From Cloacibacillus sp. (GTDB lineage Bacteria; Synergistota; Synergistia; Synergistales; Synergistaceae), in contig NZ_JAJBUX010000118.1 of NCBI RefSeq assembly GCF_020860125.1, positions 62,554 through 111,675 of the forward strand: a stretch of 49,122 bases of DNA. Reading direction: 5' to 3'. The notes beneath the pieces were generated by a model that ran no database searches, had not been told where the DNA came from, and saw only the letters and a program-made list of their open reading frames with translations. Below, piece by piece: positions 8,149 through 16,572 of this stretch; positions within the stretch are counted from its first letter, which is position 1, and each line of letters opens with the position of its first letter. The position numbers and the translations under genes were made by a program.

Positions 8149-11100
8149 CTACAGACCGAAGTCAACGTTCTTGAGCAGATTCTCGAGTGTCTGCTCGAAA
8201 ACCTGTCCCTTCGCGTCGCCGCCGAGGTCGCCGTCTCCGGGGCCGACCGGTATCTCGAATTTGAAGCGGAAGGTCGTGTTGCCGTCCTGCGTGAGGCTCT
8301 TCTCATCCGGGTCGCTGTTGCTGGTCGGTATCGAATCCTTCGCCGAATTCTGGCGCACCGCCCGCTGTACCTTCACGTTATAAAAATCGGGAGCAGTTAT
8401 CGTACCGCCGATATTCATCGTCACAAAGCGGAACTCGTTCTTCGCGAAGCCTGAAAGAACGCCGCCGAGCACGCTTTGCAGCACCTCGCCCTTATCGAGC
8501 TGTCCAGAGGTGTAATCAAGACCGGCGGAGACTAATCCCTGAAAGGCCCCGATGAGCGAATTCAGCGCGCGGATATTGACCTTGCCCATCGCGAAGAGGC
8601 TGATATCCTCCTTGCGGCTGATATAGCCGTCAAGCATCACATAACGGTAGAGAGGGTCGTTCTTCGGCGCCGTCGCCTGGCTGCCGGGGAGGATGTTGAG
8701 ATCTCCGCCGTCATAGGTGAAGGTCGCCTGCACCGAGTCATAGCGCAGTGGCTTGCCGCCCGTAAACTTCTTCGCCGTTTCGAGGACGTCAAAGCTCGTC
8801 ACCTCTCCCTTATGCAGGTAGAGGGCGCCGCCGGCGTGTACCGTCGATTCGCGGCCAAATTCGCCGCCGCCGCGTATCTTAAGGTCTCCGAGTCCCGATA
8901 TCGACCCCTTTAACTTGGGCGCCGCCTGCTTCACGAGCATCTGCACATCAGTGCTCAGCACCGTGAGATTGCCGCCCCATTCGCTGTTCTTGAGGTCGAA
9001 ACCGACGCCTCCCGTGAGCGTTCCGCCGTTGGTGGAGGCGTTCAGGTCTTCTATCATTATGTAATTCTGCGAGACGAAGAAAGGCGCTTTGATATCTTCA
9101 AAGCGTATCCCCATGAGCCTCATCTTCGGAGCGGAAAATACCCCCGTCCCCGTCAGCTCGGAGAGCTTGCCTTCGCCCTTCATCGAAAAATCGGCGACGC
9201 CGCCGAAGCGTGAGCGGAAATTCTCCGGCAGATAGGCGCCGAACTGGCGCATGTCTATCTTTTCTCCCTTTATATTGAACTTTCCGCGCCAATCATTCTC
9301 ATCCTCGTAAAAATGTCCGTAGGCCTTGAAAGTCCCGTTCTTGAGCAGCGCGTGCGCGTCGCTGATCACGATATCCTTCAAAGAACCGTGATACTGGACC
9401 TCTACGATTGGCAGCAGGAAGCCGCGGTAACGGAAGGGAGCGATACGTCCCGAACCGTCGAACTTGGGATCGCCCACCGTCCCGGAGACCTTGATCTCCG
9501 TTTCGATCAGCCCCTGCACCGTGCGGACCACCGGCAGGTGCCTGCGCAGCAGCTCGTAGACATTCAGCTTTTTGACCGAGGCCACGAGATCCAGCTTCGC
9601 GGTGGAGAAGGGCTCTCCCGCCCCCGGCATCTCTATCCTGCCGCTGCCCGTCGTCGCGCCGTTGAGAAACACACCGTCGGCCTTTTTAATCAGGATCTCC
9701 CGCGGATTGCCCTCGATGGCACCGTTTATCTTCTGCACCTTAAAATTACGCCAGTGCACGTTGTCTCCTGTGAAATCAAAGCTCCAGTCAAGGCCGCCGC
9801 CCGCCGCCGAACCGGCCGTCACCGTGCCGGAGACCTCGCCGCCGATATCCTCGCCCGCCTTGAGCAGGCCGTTGATTATTGAGAAATCTACGCGGGAGAC
9901 CTTGCCGTCAAGCTTCCACGAAGTCGGGCTCTGAGTGCCGTCCGCCCGCTTTACGGGCAGCGCGACATTACAGGCCAGCGTGCCGCGTCCGCCGCCGGCG
10001 TTTATATTTATCGGGTCCATGCGCAGAGCGTTCCCCGAATATTCAATATTCATGCCGAGCTTCGCCAGCCGCAGATCGCGGAAACGCGCCGCGCCTGTGC
10101 TGACACTGGCTTTGACGACCGGCGACTTCGGCGAGCCCGTGAGGCTCCAGCTCCCGGAGGCGACGCCCTCCACATCAAGCGTCTTCAGCACTGAAAGCAG
10201 CGGATAAAAGCGTTCGGCGTCCACATTTCGGAAAGTCCCGTCAAAGCTGAGCTGCTTATCCGCCGAGACAGCGAAGGATGCCGCTCCCTTTGCCGTTATC
10301 CGCGCGCCGTTCCACTCCGCCGAAGACTTAAGCAGCGAGACCTTTTTATCTCCCATGCTGTAAGAGGCGGATAGACTGATATCGGAGACCTTGCCGACCT
10401 TATCGGCGGTTATCAGCGGCGAAGCCGCCTCCGCGCCGACCACCCAATGGCCGATAAGCCCCCTGCAGCTTCCCTTAAGAGAGACACTGCCGCTCACCTT
10501 GACATTTTCCGTCTGCGGCAGGCTCTTCAATATCTTTTCAACGGGGAAGCCCTCTGTGGAAAAGGCGATATCCGTTGGCACCTTCTCGCCAAAGCTGAGC
10601 ATTCCCTTTAGCGCGAGGGCTCTGCCTCCGGCGGTCGCCGACATATCGAGCACCCCGGCGGGCTGACCGTTAAAGACGGCGCTGCCGTGAAGCCTGTTAA
10701 GGGCGATATCCTGATAACTCAGGTCGGAGGGTGCCATGTCTATGCGTCCGACAAGGGCGTTGAGCGGCCCCTTGAGGTCCGCGCTGAGAGAGGAGATACT
10801 GCCCTTGAGGAAAAGCGCCCTGCCGGCCGTCTCCTTCTCGAACTGCGCCGTCCAGTCGGCGAACTTCAGATTCTTAACATCTGCCTTAAGCGTGAGATAG
10901 CTGTCCGCGGAGGTCGTATTCAGGCTGAAACTGCCGGAGAGGGATGAGTCGAAAATCTTCCCCTGTCCCACCTCCACGCTGATCTCGCCGGGGCGGTAGC
11001 TCCACTTTGTCTGCACCTCTTCCAGCGGGATACCGCGGATGACGGCGTTGTGAAGACTGCCGCTGCCCTCTGTGACGATGTTCCTGCCGCTGCCGGAAAT

Positions 11101-11877
11101 CTTGGCGCTGCCGGAGAGCACGCCGCGTACGCCGTACCTCTCAAGCGCCGGCACTAGGTCGGCCACCGTGGTAAGATTTAGCTCCTTCAGCGATATCTGC
11201 ATATCCATCGAGGGATAAAGAGCGCCGGAGAGCGAAACGCCGCCGTCCTCCAGACCGGCGGAGAAATTGTCGGCGTGCCACACTCCCTGCGATTTGCCGA
11301 TCGAGCCGTTCACGGAAAAATCCTTGCTCTCCACCGTTCCCTTTACGTCGAGATCATAATTCAGCGAATTCTTGATACGGATGCGGCTGGGCTTGAAATT
11401 AATCGTACCCCACTCCGTCCTCAGCGTGTTGTCGCTGATCATGACGGTGTCGATAGGGATATCCGTCGGTCCGTCGGACTTCTTCTCCGACTTGGGCATC
11501 AGCTCCTGCAGCGCTTTGAGCGAAGTATCCACGCCGTCCAGGCCGATAAGCGAGACGCGCGGACTGCCGGAGAGCACGCTTGGCAGAGAAATATCCACGC
11601 CGATATTCCTTATAAAAAGCAGCTTATCGCCGGAACGGGATATCTCGACATTCGAGGCGGTGAAGCCGGTGACGGGGTTTCCCTGCAACGGGGACATCGT
11701 GACCTTCAGATTCAGCTGCTTCTCCGCCGCCTCCTCCACCTTGCCCTGCACGAACTCTCCGAGGAAATTTGTATTTGATAAGACAAAGCCTCCCCCCGCG
11801 ATCAGGACGATAAAAATCGCCACGCCGATCATCCATTTTCTTGCCGCTGACCTTTTGTTCTCTATATCCTTATCCAA
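8149..11877 (-). CDS. AsmA/TamB-like inner-membrane-anchored protein
   Basis: About 1,242 residues. An N-terminal transmembrane anchor (WMIGVAIFIVLIAGGGFVLS) is followed by a very long beta-rich region with repeated short strands and an AsmA-like C-terminal part. This architecture belongs to the AsmA/YhdP/TamB group of periplasm-spanning proteins implicated in lipid transport or outer-membrane assembly, and it fits a diderm cell. I chose the TTG at 11875-11877 because AAGGTGG lies 8 nt upstream and the mature start is then DKDIENKR; the ATG at 11901 has a poorer site (GGA 2 nt away). It is the first gene of the unit that runs into cobU, an odd pairing. Confidence 0.87.
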   Translation of the reverse strand: MDKDIENKRSAARKWMIGVAIFIVLIAGGGFVLSNTNFLGEFVQGKVEEAAEKQLNLKVTMSPLQGNPVTGFTASNVEISRSGDKLLFIRNIGVDISLPSVLSGSPRVSLIGLDGVDTSLKALQELMPKSEKKSDGPTDIPIDTVMISDNTLRTEWGTINFKPSRIRIKNSLNYDLDVKGTVESKDFSVNGSIGKSQGVWHADNFSAGLEDGGVSLSGALYPSMDMQISLKELNLTTVADLVPALERYGVRGVLSGSAKISGSGRNIVTEGSGSLHNAVIRGIPLEEVQTKWSYRPGEISVEVGQGKIFDSSLSGSFSLNTTSADSYLTLKADVKNLKFADWTAQFEKETAGRALFLKGSISSLSADLKGPLNALVGRIDMAPSDLSYQDIALNRLHGSAVFNGQPAGVLDMSATAGGRALALKGMLSFGEKVPTDIAFSTEGFPVEKILKSLPQTENVKVSGSVSLKGSCRGLIGHWVVGAEAASPLITADKVGKVSDISLSASYSMGDKKVSLLKSSAEWNGARITAKGAASFAVSADKQLSFDGTFRNVDAERFYPLLSVLKTLDVEGVASGSWSLTGSPKSPVVKASVSTGAARFRDLRLAKLGMNIEYSGNALRMDPININAGGGRGTLACNVALPVKRADGTQSPTSWKLDGKVSRVDFSIINGLLKAGEDIGGEVSGTVTAGSAAGGGLDWSFDFTGDNVHWRNFKVQKINGAIEGNPREILIKKADGVFLNGATTGSGRIEMPGAGEPFSTAKLDLVASVKKLNVYELLRRHLPVVRTVQGLIETEIKVSGTVGDPKFDGSGRIAPFRYRGFLLPIVEVQYHGSLKDIVISDAHALLKNGTFKAYGHFYEDENDWRGKFNIKGEKIDMRQFGAYLPENFRSRFGGVADFSMKGEGKLSELTGTGVFSAPKMRLMGIRFEDIKAPFFVSQNYIMIEDLNASTNGGTLTGGVGFDLKNSEWGGNLTVLSTDVQMLVKQAAPKLKGSISGLGDLKIRGGGEFGRESTVHAGGALYLHKGEVTSFDVLETAKKFTGGKPLRYDSVQATFTYDGGDLNILPGSQATAPKNDPLYRYVMLDGYISRKEDISLFAMGKVNIRALNSLIGAFQGLVSAGLDYTSGQLDKGEVLQSVLGGVLSGFAKNEFRFVTMNIGGTITAPDFYNVKVQRAVRQNSAKDSIPTSNSDPDEKSLTQDGNTTFRFKFEIPVGPGDGDLGGDAKGQVFEQTLENLLKNVDFGL

Positions 11878-12078
11878 AACGAATACCACCTTATAATACA
11901 TTCCGAATATCTTTATTATATGTACGTTATATGCGCCGCAGCATTTTTAAGCTCTCCTACAGCCTGAGAGACAAAATAATTCTATCACGTTAAAGGGATT
12001 TTAAACCGTATATATGGCATATTGGAAGACAAAGCAATATTATGCACCCGCATAAAGCGGGGGAGCGGAGGATATTAA

Positions 12079-12106
12079 ATAAAGCGGCCATACATGTCCG
12101 CTTTAT
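12079..12106 (-). terminator. hairpin terminator after the DNA glycosylase gene
   Basis: A near-perfect inverted repeat, ATAAAGCGG with CCGCTTTAT and inner CAT/ATG, is followed on the minus strand by TTAAT. It lies about 80 bp past the glycosylase stop. The rest of the 11902-12184 spacer shows no gene. Confidence 0.6.
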
Positions 12107-12184
12107 GAGTCAGATTTGAGCGGCGGGGAAGAAGAAAACAGGCCGCCATTTTACGGTGCCGGTGCCTGTCATAACCTGCGTACA

Positions 12185-12850
12185 TTACCGCGGCGGCAGG
12201 CTCTTTCTGTTGGCGGATTTCGGCGCGTAGTCGCGCATGCCGGGGACCGCGCCGCCCGCGATCTCCCAGAGATAGAGCGAAGCGAGGCTGCCGCAGGGGG
12301 AGTAGCGTTTTCTGTATCTTTCAAAGAGCGCCGGGGTAATCTCCTTGTGGTGATAGAGCATCCGCAGGCCGCGGCGGATGCCGAAATCCCCGAAGCTCAG
12401 CACGTCGCGCCGCTGCATGGAGAAAATCAGCAGCATCTCGGCGGTCCAGACTCCGATGCCGCGGAGGGTGCTCAGCGTCTCGATCACAGCCCCGTCCTCC
12501 ATCTCCCACAGCGCGGCGGGGTCAAACTCTCCGGCCTCCGTCTTCCGCGCGAGCTCAGTGATATACTCGGCCTTTCTGAACGAAATGCCGAAACCCTGCA
12601 TCCGTTCCAGACCGGCGGCGTGGACGCTGCGAGGCGTCACCTCGCCGAGACCGGCGGAAATCCGCGCCCAGACCGTCCTCTGCGCCTGTGTCGAAATCTG
12701 CTGTCCCGCGATATGGTGGACGAGCGCGGAAAAAATATCCGGCTCCACATGCCAGCCGGAGAGCGGCCCGATCTCTTCGATCGCCGCCGCGAGTTTCTTA
12801 TCCCTCTTTTTCAGATGATTCAGCTCTTCTTCCGTATATGAAAAATTCAC
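12185..12850 (-). CDS. DNA-3-methyladenine glycosylase II-like (HhH-GPD) protein
   Basis: 221 residues. The helix-hairpin-helix is LSTLRGIGVWTAEM (about 128-141) and the catalytic Asp sits in SFGDFGIRRGL (about 153-163), the AlkA-type arrangement; no Cys cluster of the EndoIII kind is visible. Expected to remove alkylated bases such as 3-methyladenine. It is shorter than E. coli AlkA because the N-terminal beta domain is absent, as in many bacterial AlkA-like proteins. Start is GTG with GAGGGG just upstream. Single-gene unit. Confidence 0.92.
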   Translation of the reverse strand: MNFSYTEEELNHLKKRDKKLAAAIEEIGPLSGWHVEPDIFSALVHHIAGQQISTQAQRTVWARISAGLGEVTPRSVHAAGLERMQGFGISFRKAEYITELARKTEAGEFDPAALWEMEDGAVIETLSTLRGIGVWTAEMLLIFSMQRRDVLSFGDFGIRRGLRMLYHHKEITPALFERYRKRYSPCGSLASLYLWEIAGGAVPGMRDYAPKSANRKSLPPR

Positions 12851-12949
12851 GTGCCCCTCACGCCCTTATCCCCGTATATCTTAATTATAAGGGGAAAAAC
12901 AGGCGCCTGTCAGCGGTATGTCCGAAGAGAGCAAGGCAAATGTATAAAT

Positions 12950-12972
12950 TAGCCGCCATCCGACGGCGGTTA
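12950..12972 (-). terminator. short hairpin after the YkvI-type gene
   Basis: CCGCC and GGCGG pair around a 7-nt loop directly after the stop codon (12953-12969), followed on the minus strand by CTAATTTAT. The stem is short, so termination is only likely. Confidence 0.4.
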
Positions 12973-14058
12973 CGGCCTTCTGCGCGTTCTGAGCGGCGCG
13001 CCAGCAATCATGAAGAGCAGCAGTACGATACCTACCGCGCCGTTGGCGCTGTAAATGATATTTACCAGGCTCTTGAAAGAGATAAACGCGCCTGCCAGAC
13101 AGCCCGCGGCGGAGAGCGCCGCCGTCAGCAGATAAAATTTTCGCGACCTTTCGGCGGCAAAACGCGCCGATACCGCCCACAAAAGCGGCACGGCGGAGGA
13201 AAATATGCCGCCCATGATGATAAATGAAAAGGCCAGCGCGATTTCGGGATGTATCTTTGCCGCGAGAATCAGCGAGGGGATGTCGGCGGCGGCCACCTCT
13301 TTGATGGAGGCGAACATTCCGCACATCAGCACGATGATGCCCAGCGCGAAGCCGGCCGCGCCCAGCGAAGCGCCGAGCACCGCCTCCTTCGCCGAATTGG
13401 CCCGGTGCCCCATCGCCGCGGTGAAGGCCGCCAGCCACAGCATCTGGTTGCCGCTGTAAAAGACGCCGGCGGTGAACCAGTTCGTCCCCGCCCGGTAGAT
13501 ATCGACCTCTCCCGCTTCGACGAGTTTAGCGCCAGCCATGATACCGCTGAGATTTCCCAACGCCGAATAGAGGCCGATGCCGACCGCGAACAATATCAGG
13601 ACCGGGCCGATCATACCGATGACGTCTACGATCCTGCCGAGGCCGAGCATCACCGTACCGCCCGACAGCGCCGCCATCAGCGCGCAGCCCACATAGACCG
13701 GCAGGCCGTAATACTGGGCGACCGTCGCCCCCGCGCCGCCGATCAGCACGATAAAAGAGGCGTAGATACAGACGACCGAAAAATAATCATAGACGCCGCC
13801 TATGTGGCGTCCGCAGTAACAGCGAAAAATATCGTTGGTGTTTTCAAATTCCGTGGCATAACCGGTGAAGGCGAAGCTGCCCGCCGCGTAGGCGATGACG
13901 ATCAAAGTCAGCGCCGCCGTAAGAAAACCATTCAGTCCATAGCCGGTGAAATACTGAAGCACCTCCTGCCCCGTAGCGAAACCGGCTCCGACGAGCAGGG
14001 ATATCGTCGACCCCGCAAAAATCACGACATTCCACAAACTTACCTTTTCGGTTCTCAT
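12970..14058 (-). CDS. YkvI-type membrane protein (APC/LeuT-fold transporter)
   Basis: 362 residues with about 10 hydrophobic segments. The first helix region STISLLVGAGFATGQEVLQYF is typical of YkvI-like proteins, which belong to the LeuT-fold amino acid transporter group; the broken helix GAGFATGQE would form the ion/substrate site. The substrate is unknown. The ATG at 14056-14058 has AAAGGA 9 nt upstream. The C-terminal end is basic (LRTRRRP), as expected inside the cell. It is divergent from the macrodomain gene; the 211-bp spacer between them holds both promoters. Confidence 0.88.
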   Translation of the reverse strand: MRTEKVSLWNVVIFAGSTISLLVGAGFATGQEVLQYFTGYGLNGFLTAALTLIVIAYAAGSFAFTGYATEFENTNDIFRCYCGRHIGGVYDYFSVVCIYASFIVLIGGAGATVAQYYGLPVYVGCALMAALSGGTVMLGLGRIVDVIGMIGPVLILFAVGIGLYSALGNLSGIMAGAKLVEAGEVDIYRAGTNWFTAGVFYSGNQMLWLAAFTAAMGHRANSAKEAVLGASLGAAGFALGIIVLMCGMFASIKEVAAADIPSLILAAKIHPEIALAFSFIIMGGIFSSAVPLLWAVSARFAAERSRKFYLLTAALSAAGCLAGAFISFKSLVNIIYSANGAVGIVLLLFMIAGAPLRTRRRP

Positions 14059-14269
14059 CAGCGGTCATCCTTTCACGTCTATTATATTTGTCATAAAATG
14101 AAGGTACTTTCCACGCTGTTAAATTATAAAACGGCAAGTCCAACAATAGTCCAACAAACCCATCCTGCCGTCATCAGTGATTTCACCGGGCGTCCTGCCT
14201 GCGGGAAGAGGGGCCGGGCGGCGGAAATTCTGTTAAAATTACCGCATCACCTGTGAAAGGAGCGGCAAT

Positions 14270-14737
14270 ATGGCATTTGAAATAATCCACGGAGATATTA
14301 CCAAGGTGAAGGCCGACGCGATCGTCAACGCGGCCAATACGTCTTTGCGCGCGGGCGGCGGGGTATGCGGCGCGATATTCGCGGCGGCGGGCGCTGAGGA
14401 TCTGACGCGCGCTTGTGAGGCCGTCGGCGGCGTCGCCACGGGAGCCGCCGTCGTCACACCCGGATTCGCACTGCCGGCTAAATATATAATCCACACCGCC
14501 GGCCCCGTCTGGCATGGCGGCGGCGCGGGGGAGCCGGAGCTTCTCGCCTCCTGCTATAAAAGCTCGCTGAAACTCGCCGCGGAAAAGGGCTGCCGCTCAG
14601 TGGCCTTTCCGCTCATCTCCGCCGGCATCTTCGGATATCCGAAAGACGAGGCAATGCGCGTCGCCGAGACGTCGATAAGAGAATTCCTGCGGGAAGATGA
14701 CGGCATGAGGGTAATGCTGGTGCTCTTCGCGGGCTGA
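14270..14737 (+). CDS. macrodomain protein, O-acetyl-ADP-ribose deacetylase-like
   Basis: 155 residues, one macrodomain. Signatures: GDITKVKADAIVNAAN at 8-23, GGGVCGAIFAAAG at 29-41, PLISAGIFGYPKDEA near 119-133. These match the MacroD/YmdB group that hydrolyses O-acetyl-ADP-ribose or removes ADP-ribose from proteins. AAAGGAG lies upstream of the ATG. It is monocistronic, convergent with the aldo/keto reductase gene and followed by a shared hairpin. No ADP-ribosyltransferase (DarT/DraT) is adjacent, so it is not visibly part of a toxin-antitoxin pair. Confidence 0.95.
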   Translation: MAFEIIHGDITKVKADAIVNAANTSLRAGGGVCGAIFAAAGAEDLTRACEAVGGVATGAAVVTPGFALPAKYIIHTAGPVWHGGGAGEPELLASCYKSSLKLAAEKGCRSVAFPLISAGIFGYPKDEAMRVAETSIREFLREDDGMRVMLVLFAG

Positions 14738-14796
14738 CAGCGCCGCGTAACATTCCTTATAGCTGGTAAAATCGAAACATAGCGGCGGGACGCCGA

Positions 14797-14827
14797 AAGC
14801 CCCCGCGACATTCCTGTGCGGGGGCTT
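14797..14827. terminator. bidirectional hairpin between convergent genes
   Basis: AAGCCCCCGC and GCGGGGGCTT form a 10-bp perfect stem around 11 nt. It lies between the 3' ends of the macrodomain and aldo/keto reductase genes. U-runs are short on both strands. Confidence 0.7.
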
Positions 14828-14918
14828 ATCGCGTAATGAGACATACCTGCGCCGGGCCTAGTCAGGCGGCTCTTAGAAAAAACAAAGAACGTCCGCCGTC
14901 GTGGAGAGAGGCTCTGTT

Positions 14919-16067
14919 CTACGCGCCGAATACCGCTTTTGCCTGCCGCATATTTTCGACGACGGGTACGCCGAAGGGACAGCGGCTCTCGCAGGCCCCG
15001 CACTCAAGACAGTCCTGCGCCTTATGAGGCAGCGCCGCGTAATGCTCGCGCACCGTCTCCGGCACCGCGCCCTGCGCCTTTGCCAGACTGAGAAACTTCG
15101 TCACCGCCGCGACGTCGATCCCCGCGGGGCAGGGCGCGCAGTGACCGCAGTACATACAGTGGCCGCGCCAGCTTATCTTCGGCAGCGAGGCGAGAGCCGC
15201 CGCGTAATCCCTCTCCGCCGCCGGAGCCTCGGAATAGGCGATACTCTCCCGCAGCTCTTCCGGCGTACGCGCCCCGGAGAGCACCGTGGCGACGGCGGGG
15301 CGCGTCAGCGCGTAATGGAGGCACTGATATGGAGTGAGCGCGCGCCCCGCGGGCGACAGCTCTTCGTCCAGCAGATCGCCGCCGCCGAAGGCCTTCATCA
15401 CCGTTATCGCCACACCGAGGCGGCTGCACGTTTCGTAAAGCGCCTCGCGCTCCGCATCCATATTCAGCAGCGGTTTACCGTAACTCTCCGCGCTCCAGAG
15501 CCGTTCACAGTCCTCGTCTCCAGGCTGCAGATCGTAACAGGGATTGACGCTGAACATTAGAACCTCGACGAGTCCGCTCTCCGCCGCCGCAATCGCCGCG
15601 GCGGGGTTATGGCTGCTGACGCCGATATGCCTTATCCTCCCCGCCGCTTTAAGCTCCCGCGCGTAGCGCATCACGGGACCCTCCGCGATCTCGCGCCAGT
15701 CCTCCGTCGAATCGCAGTAATGTATCATGCCGACCTCGACATAGTCGGTGCCGAGCAGCTGCAGCAGCTCCTCAAAACTCTCGCGCACCTCTCCCTCGTC
15801 GCGCGTGCGCCGGTACTGCCCATCCTCCCACGTCGTGCAGAGGTGGCCCTGTAAGATGAACTCCCCGCACCGCCCCGCGAGGGCGCGCCCAAGGTTCTCC
15901 CTCACCCGGGGGTCCGAGGAATAGAGGTCTATATAATTCACGCCGCCCGCGGCGGCGATATCCACCAATTCTTTCGTATAACGCCCGTCGTGACCGACAA
16001 ATCCCTCGCAGCCGAGGCCGATCTCGCTCACCATAATTCCCGTCGAGCCAAGTTCGCGGTATTTCAT
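14919..16067 (-). CDS. aldo/keto reductase with C-terminal 4Fe-4S domain
   Basis: About 382 residues. An AKR barrel (MKYRELGSTGIMVSEIGLG at the start, IDLYSSDP, HIGVSSHNP) is fused to a ferredoxin-like end: CMYCGHCAPCPAGID and CLECGACESRCPFGVP, which give two Cys clusters. The typical AKR catalytic Tyr of the DxxxY motif corresponds to NYIDLYSS. The fused form is common in anaerobes and may draw electrons from an Fe-S partner. I chose the ATG at 16065-16067, with GGAGG 7 nt upstream; the longer reading to 16112 adds 15 unsupported residues. Expression probably depends on a MerR-type regulator (see 16127-16157), which is not in the window. Confidence 0.93.
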   Translation of the reverse strand: MKYRELGSTGIMVSEIGLGCEGFVGHDGRYTKELVDIAAAGGVNYIDLYSSDPRVRENLGRALAGRCGEFILQGHLCTTWEDGQYRRTRDEGEVRESFEELLQLLGTDYVEVGMIHYCDSTEDWREIAEGPVMRYARELKAAGRIRHIGVSSHNPAAAIAAAESGLVEVLMFSVNPCYDLQPGDEDCERLWSAESYGKPLLNMDAEREALYETCSRLGVAITVMKAFGGGDLLDEELSPAGRALTPYQCLHYALTRPAVATVLSGARTPEELRESIAYSEAPAAERDYAAALASLPKISWRGHCMYCGHCAPCPAGIDVAAVTKFLSLAKAQGAVPETVREHYAALPHKAQDCLECGACESRCPFGVPVVENMRQAKAVFGA

Positions 16068-16126
16068 CTTTCTTCCTCCCTGCGGCTCCGACGCGCGGAG
16101 CCGTTCAATCATTCTTGTGCGATGAG

Positions 16127-16157
16127 ACTATAGTACTTGGAGTTGGCTCTAAGTCAA
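16127..16157 (-). promoter_or_regulatory. MerR-type promoter with 19-bp spacer and dyad
   Basis: On the minus strand: -35 TTGACT, 19-bp spacer, -10 TATAGT. The long spacer holds the dyad ACTTAGAG-CCAA-CTCCAAGT (16135-16154; arms match 7 of 8). Overlong spacers with such a dyad are the hallmark of promoters activated by MerR-family regulators (NmlR/AdhR-like sites look similar). It sits about 60 bp upstream of the aldo/keto reductase start. Confidence 0.7.
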
Positions 16158-16256
16158 GAACCTCACTTTCTTTTTTGTAACCTTCCGCAGCTCCTCTCAC
16201 TGTTAAAGTTGTCATACCTTGGCAACTTACAAAACCCAATAAGGAGGACTGCGACA

Positions 16257-16415
16257 ATGCAGAAAGAGAACCAGCAAGTTCACTCGTCTCCCCTACCCGT
16301 ACCCCGGCCGAAGCCCGTTTCCGTTCCGGAGGCCGTCCGTGCCTACAAGCCGCTTGTAAAGGCCGCCGCGAAACGTTACCAGGGGCGCGCCTCAAAAAGA
16401 TCCGCAGAAAGATAA
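16257..16415 (+). CDS. small basic, Pro-rich protein of unknown function
   Basis: 52 residues. The N-terminal half is Pro-rich (SSPLPVPRPKPVSVPE), the C-terminal half is basic (AAAKRYQGRASKRSAER). No family recognised. The call rests on a consensus AAGGAGG 9 nt before the ATG. It has no signal peptide or membrane segment. It lies between the divergent aldo/keto reductase and the surface protein gene. Confidence 0.6.
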   Translation: MQKENQQVHSSPLPVPRPKPVSVPEAVRAYKPLVKAAAKRYQGRASKRSAER

Positions 16416-16436
16416 AAAAGGTGCTGAACGAATAAA

Positions 16437-16466
16437 TTGCCTAGATTAAGTAAATTATGCTATACT
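16437..16466 (+). promoter_or_regulatory. promoter for the surface-protein gene
   Basis: -35-like TTGCCT at 16437-16442, 18-bp spacer, -10 TATACT at 16461-16466, repeated as TATACT at 16466-16471. It lies about 50 bp before the AAGGAG/ATG at 16509-16523. Confidence 0.5.
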
Positions 16467-16572
16467 ATACTCGGTAAAATCACCTACCAATAAGATAAAA
16501 ATAATATGAAGGAGCGAACTATGTTGAAAACTCAGAACAGAGACCACTGTAATATTTTTGCATTGAACGAGA

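Noticed and set aside
14136..14158. Short direct repeat GTCCAACAA upstream of the macrodomain gene
   Set aside because: Two 9-bp copies in an AT-rich spacer can occur by chance, and no regulator is linked to them.
14270..14737. Macrodomain gene as part of a DarTG-type toxin-antitoxin pair
   Set aside because: No DarT-like ADP-ribosyltransferase gene is adjacent; the gene is monocistronic.
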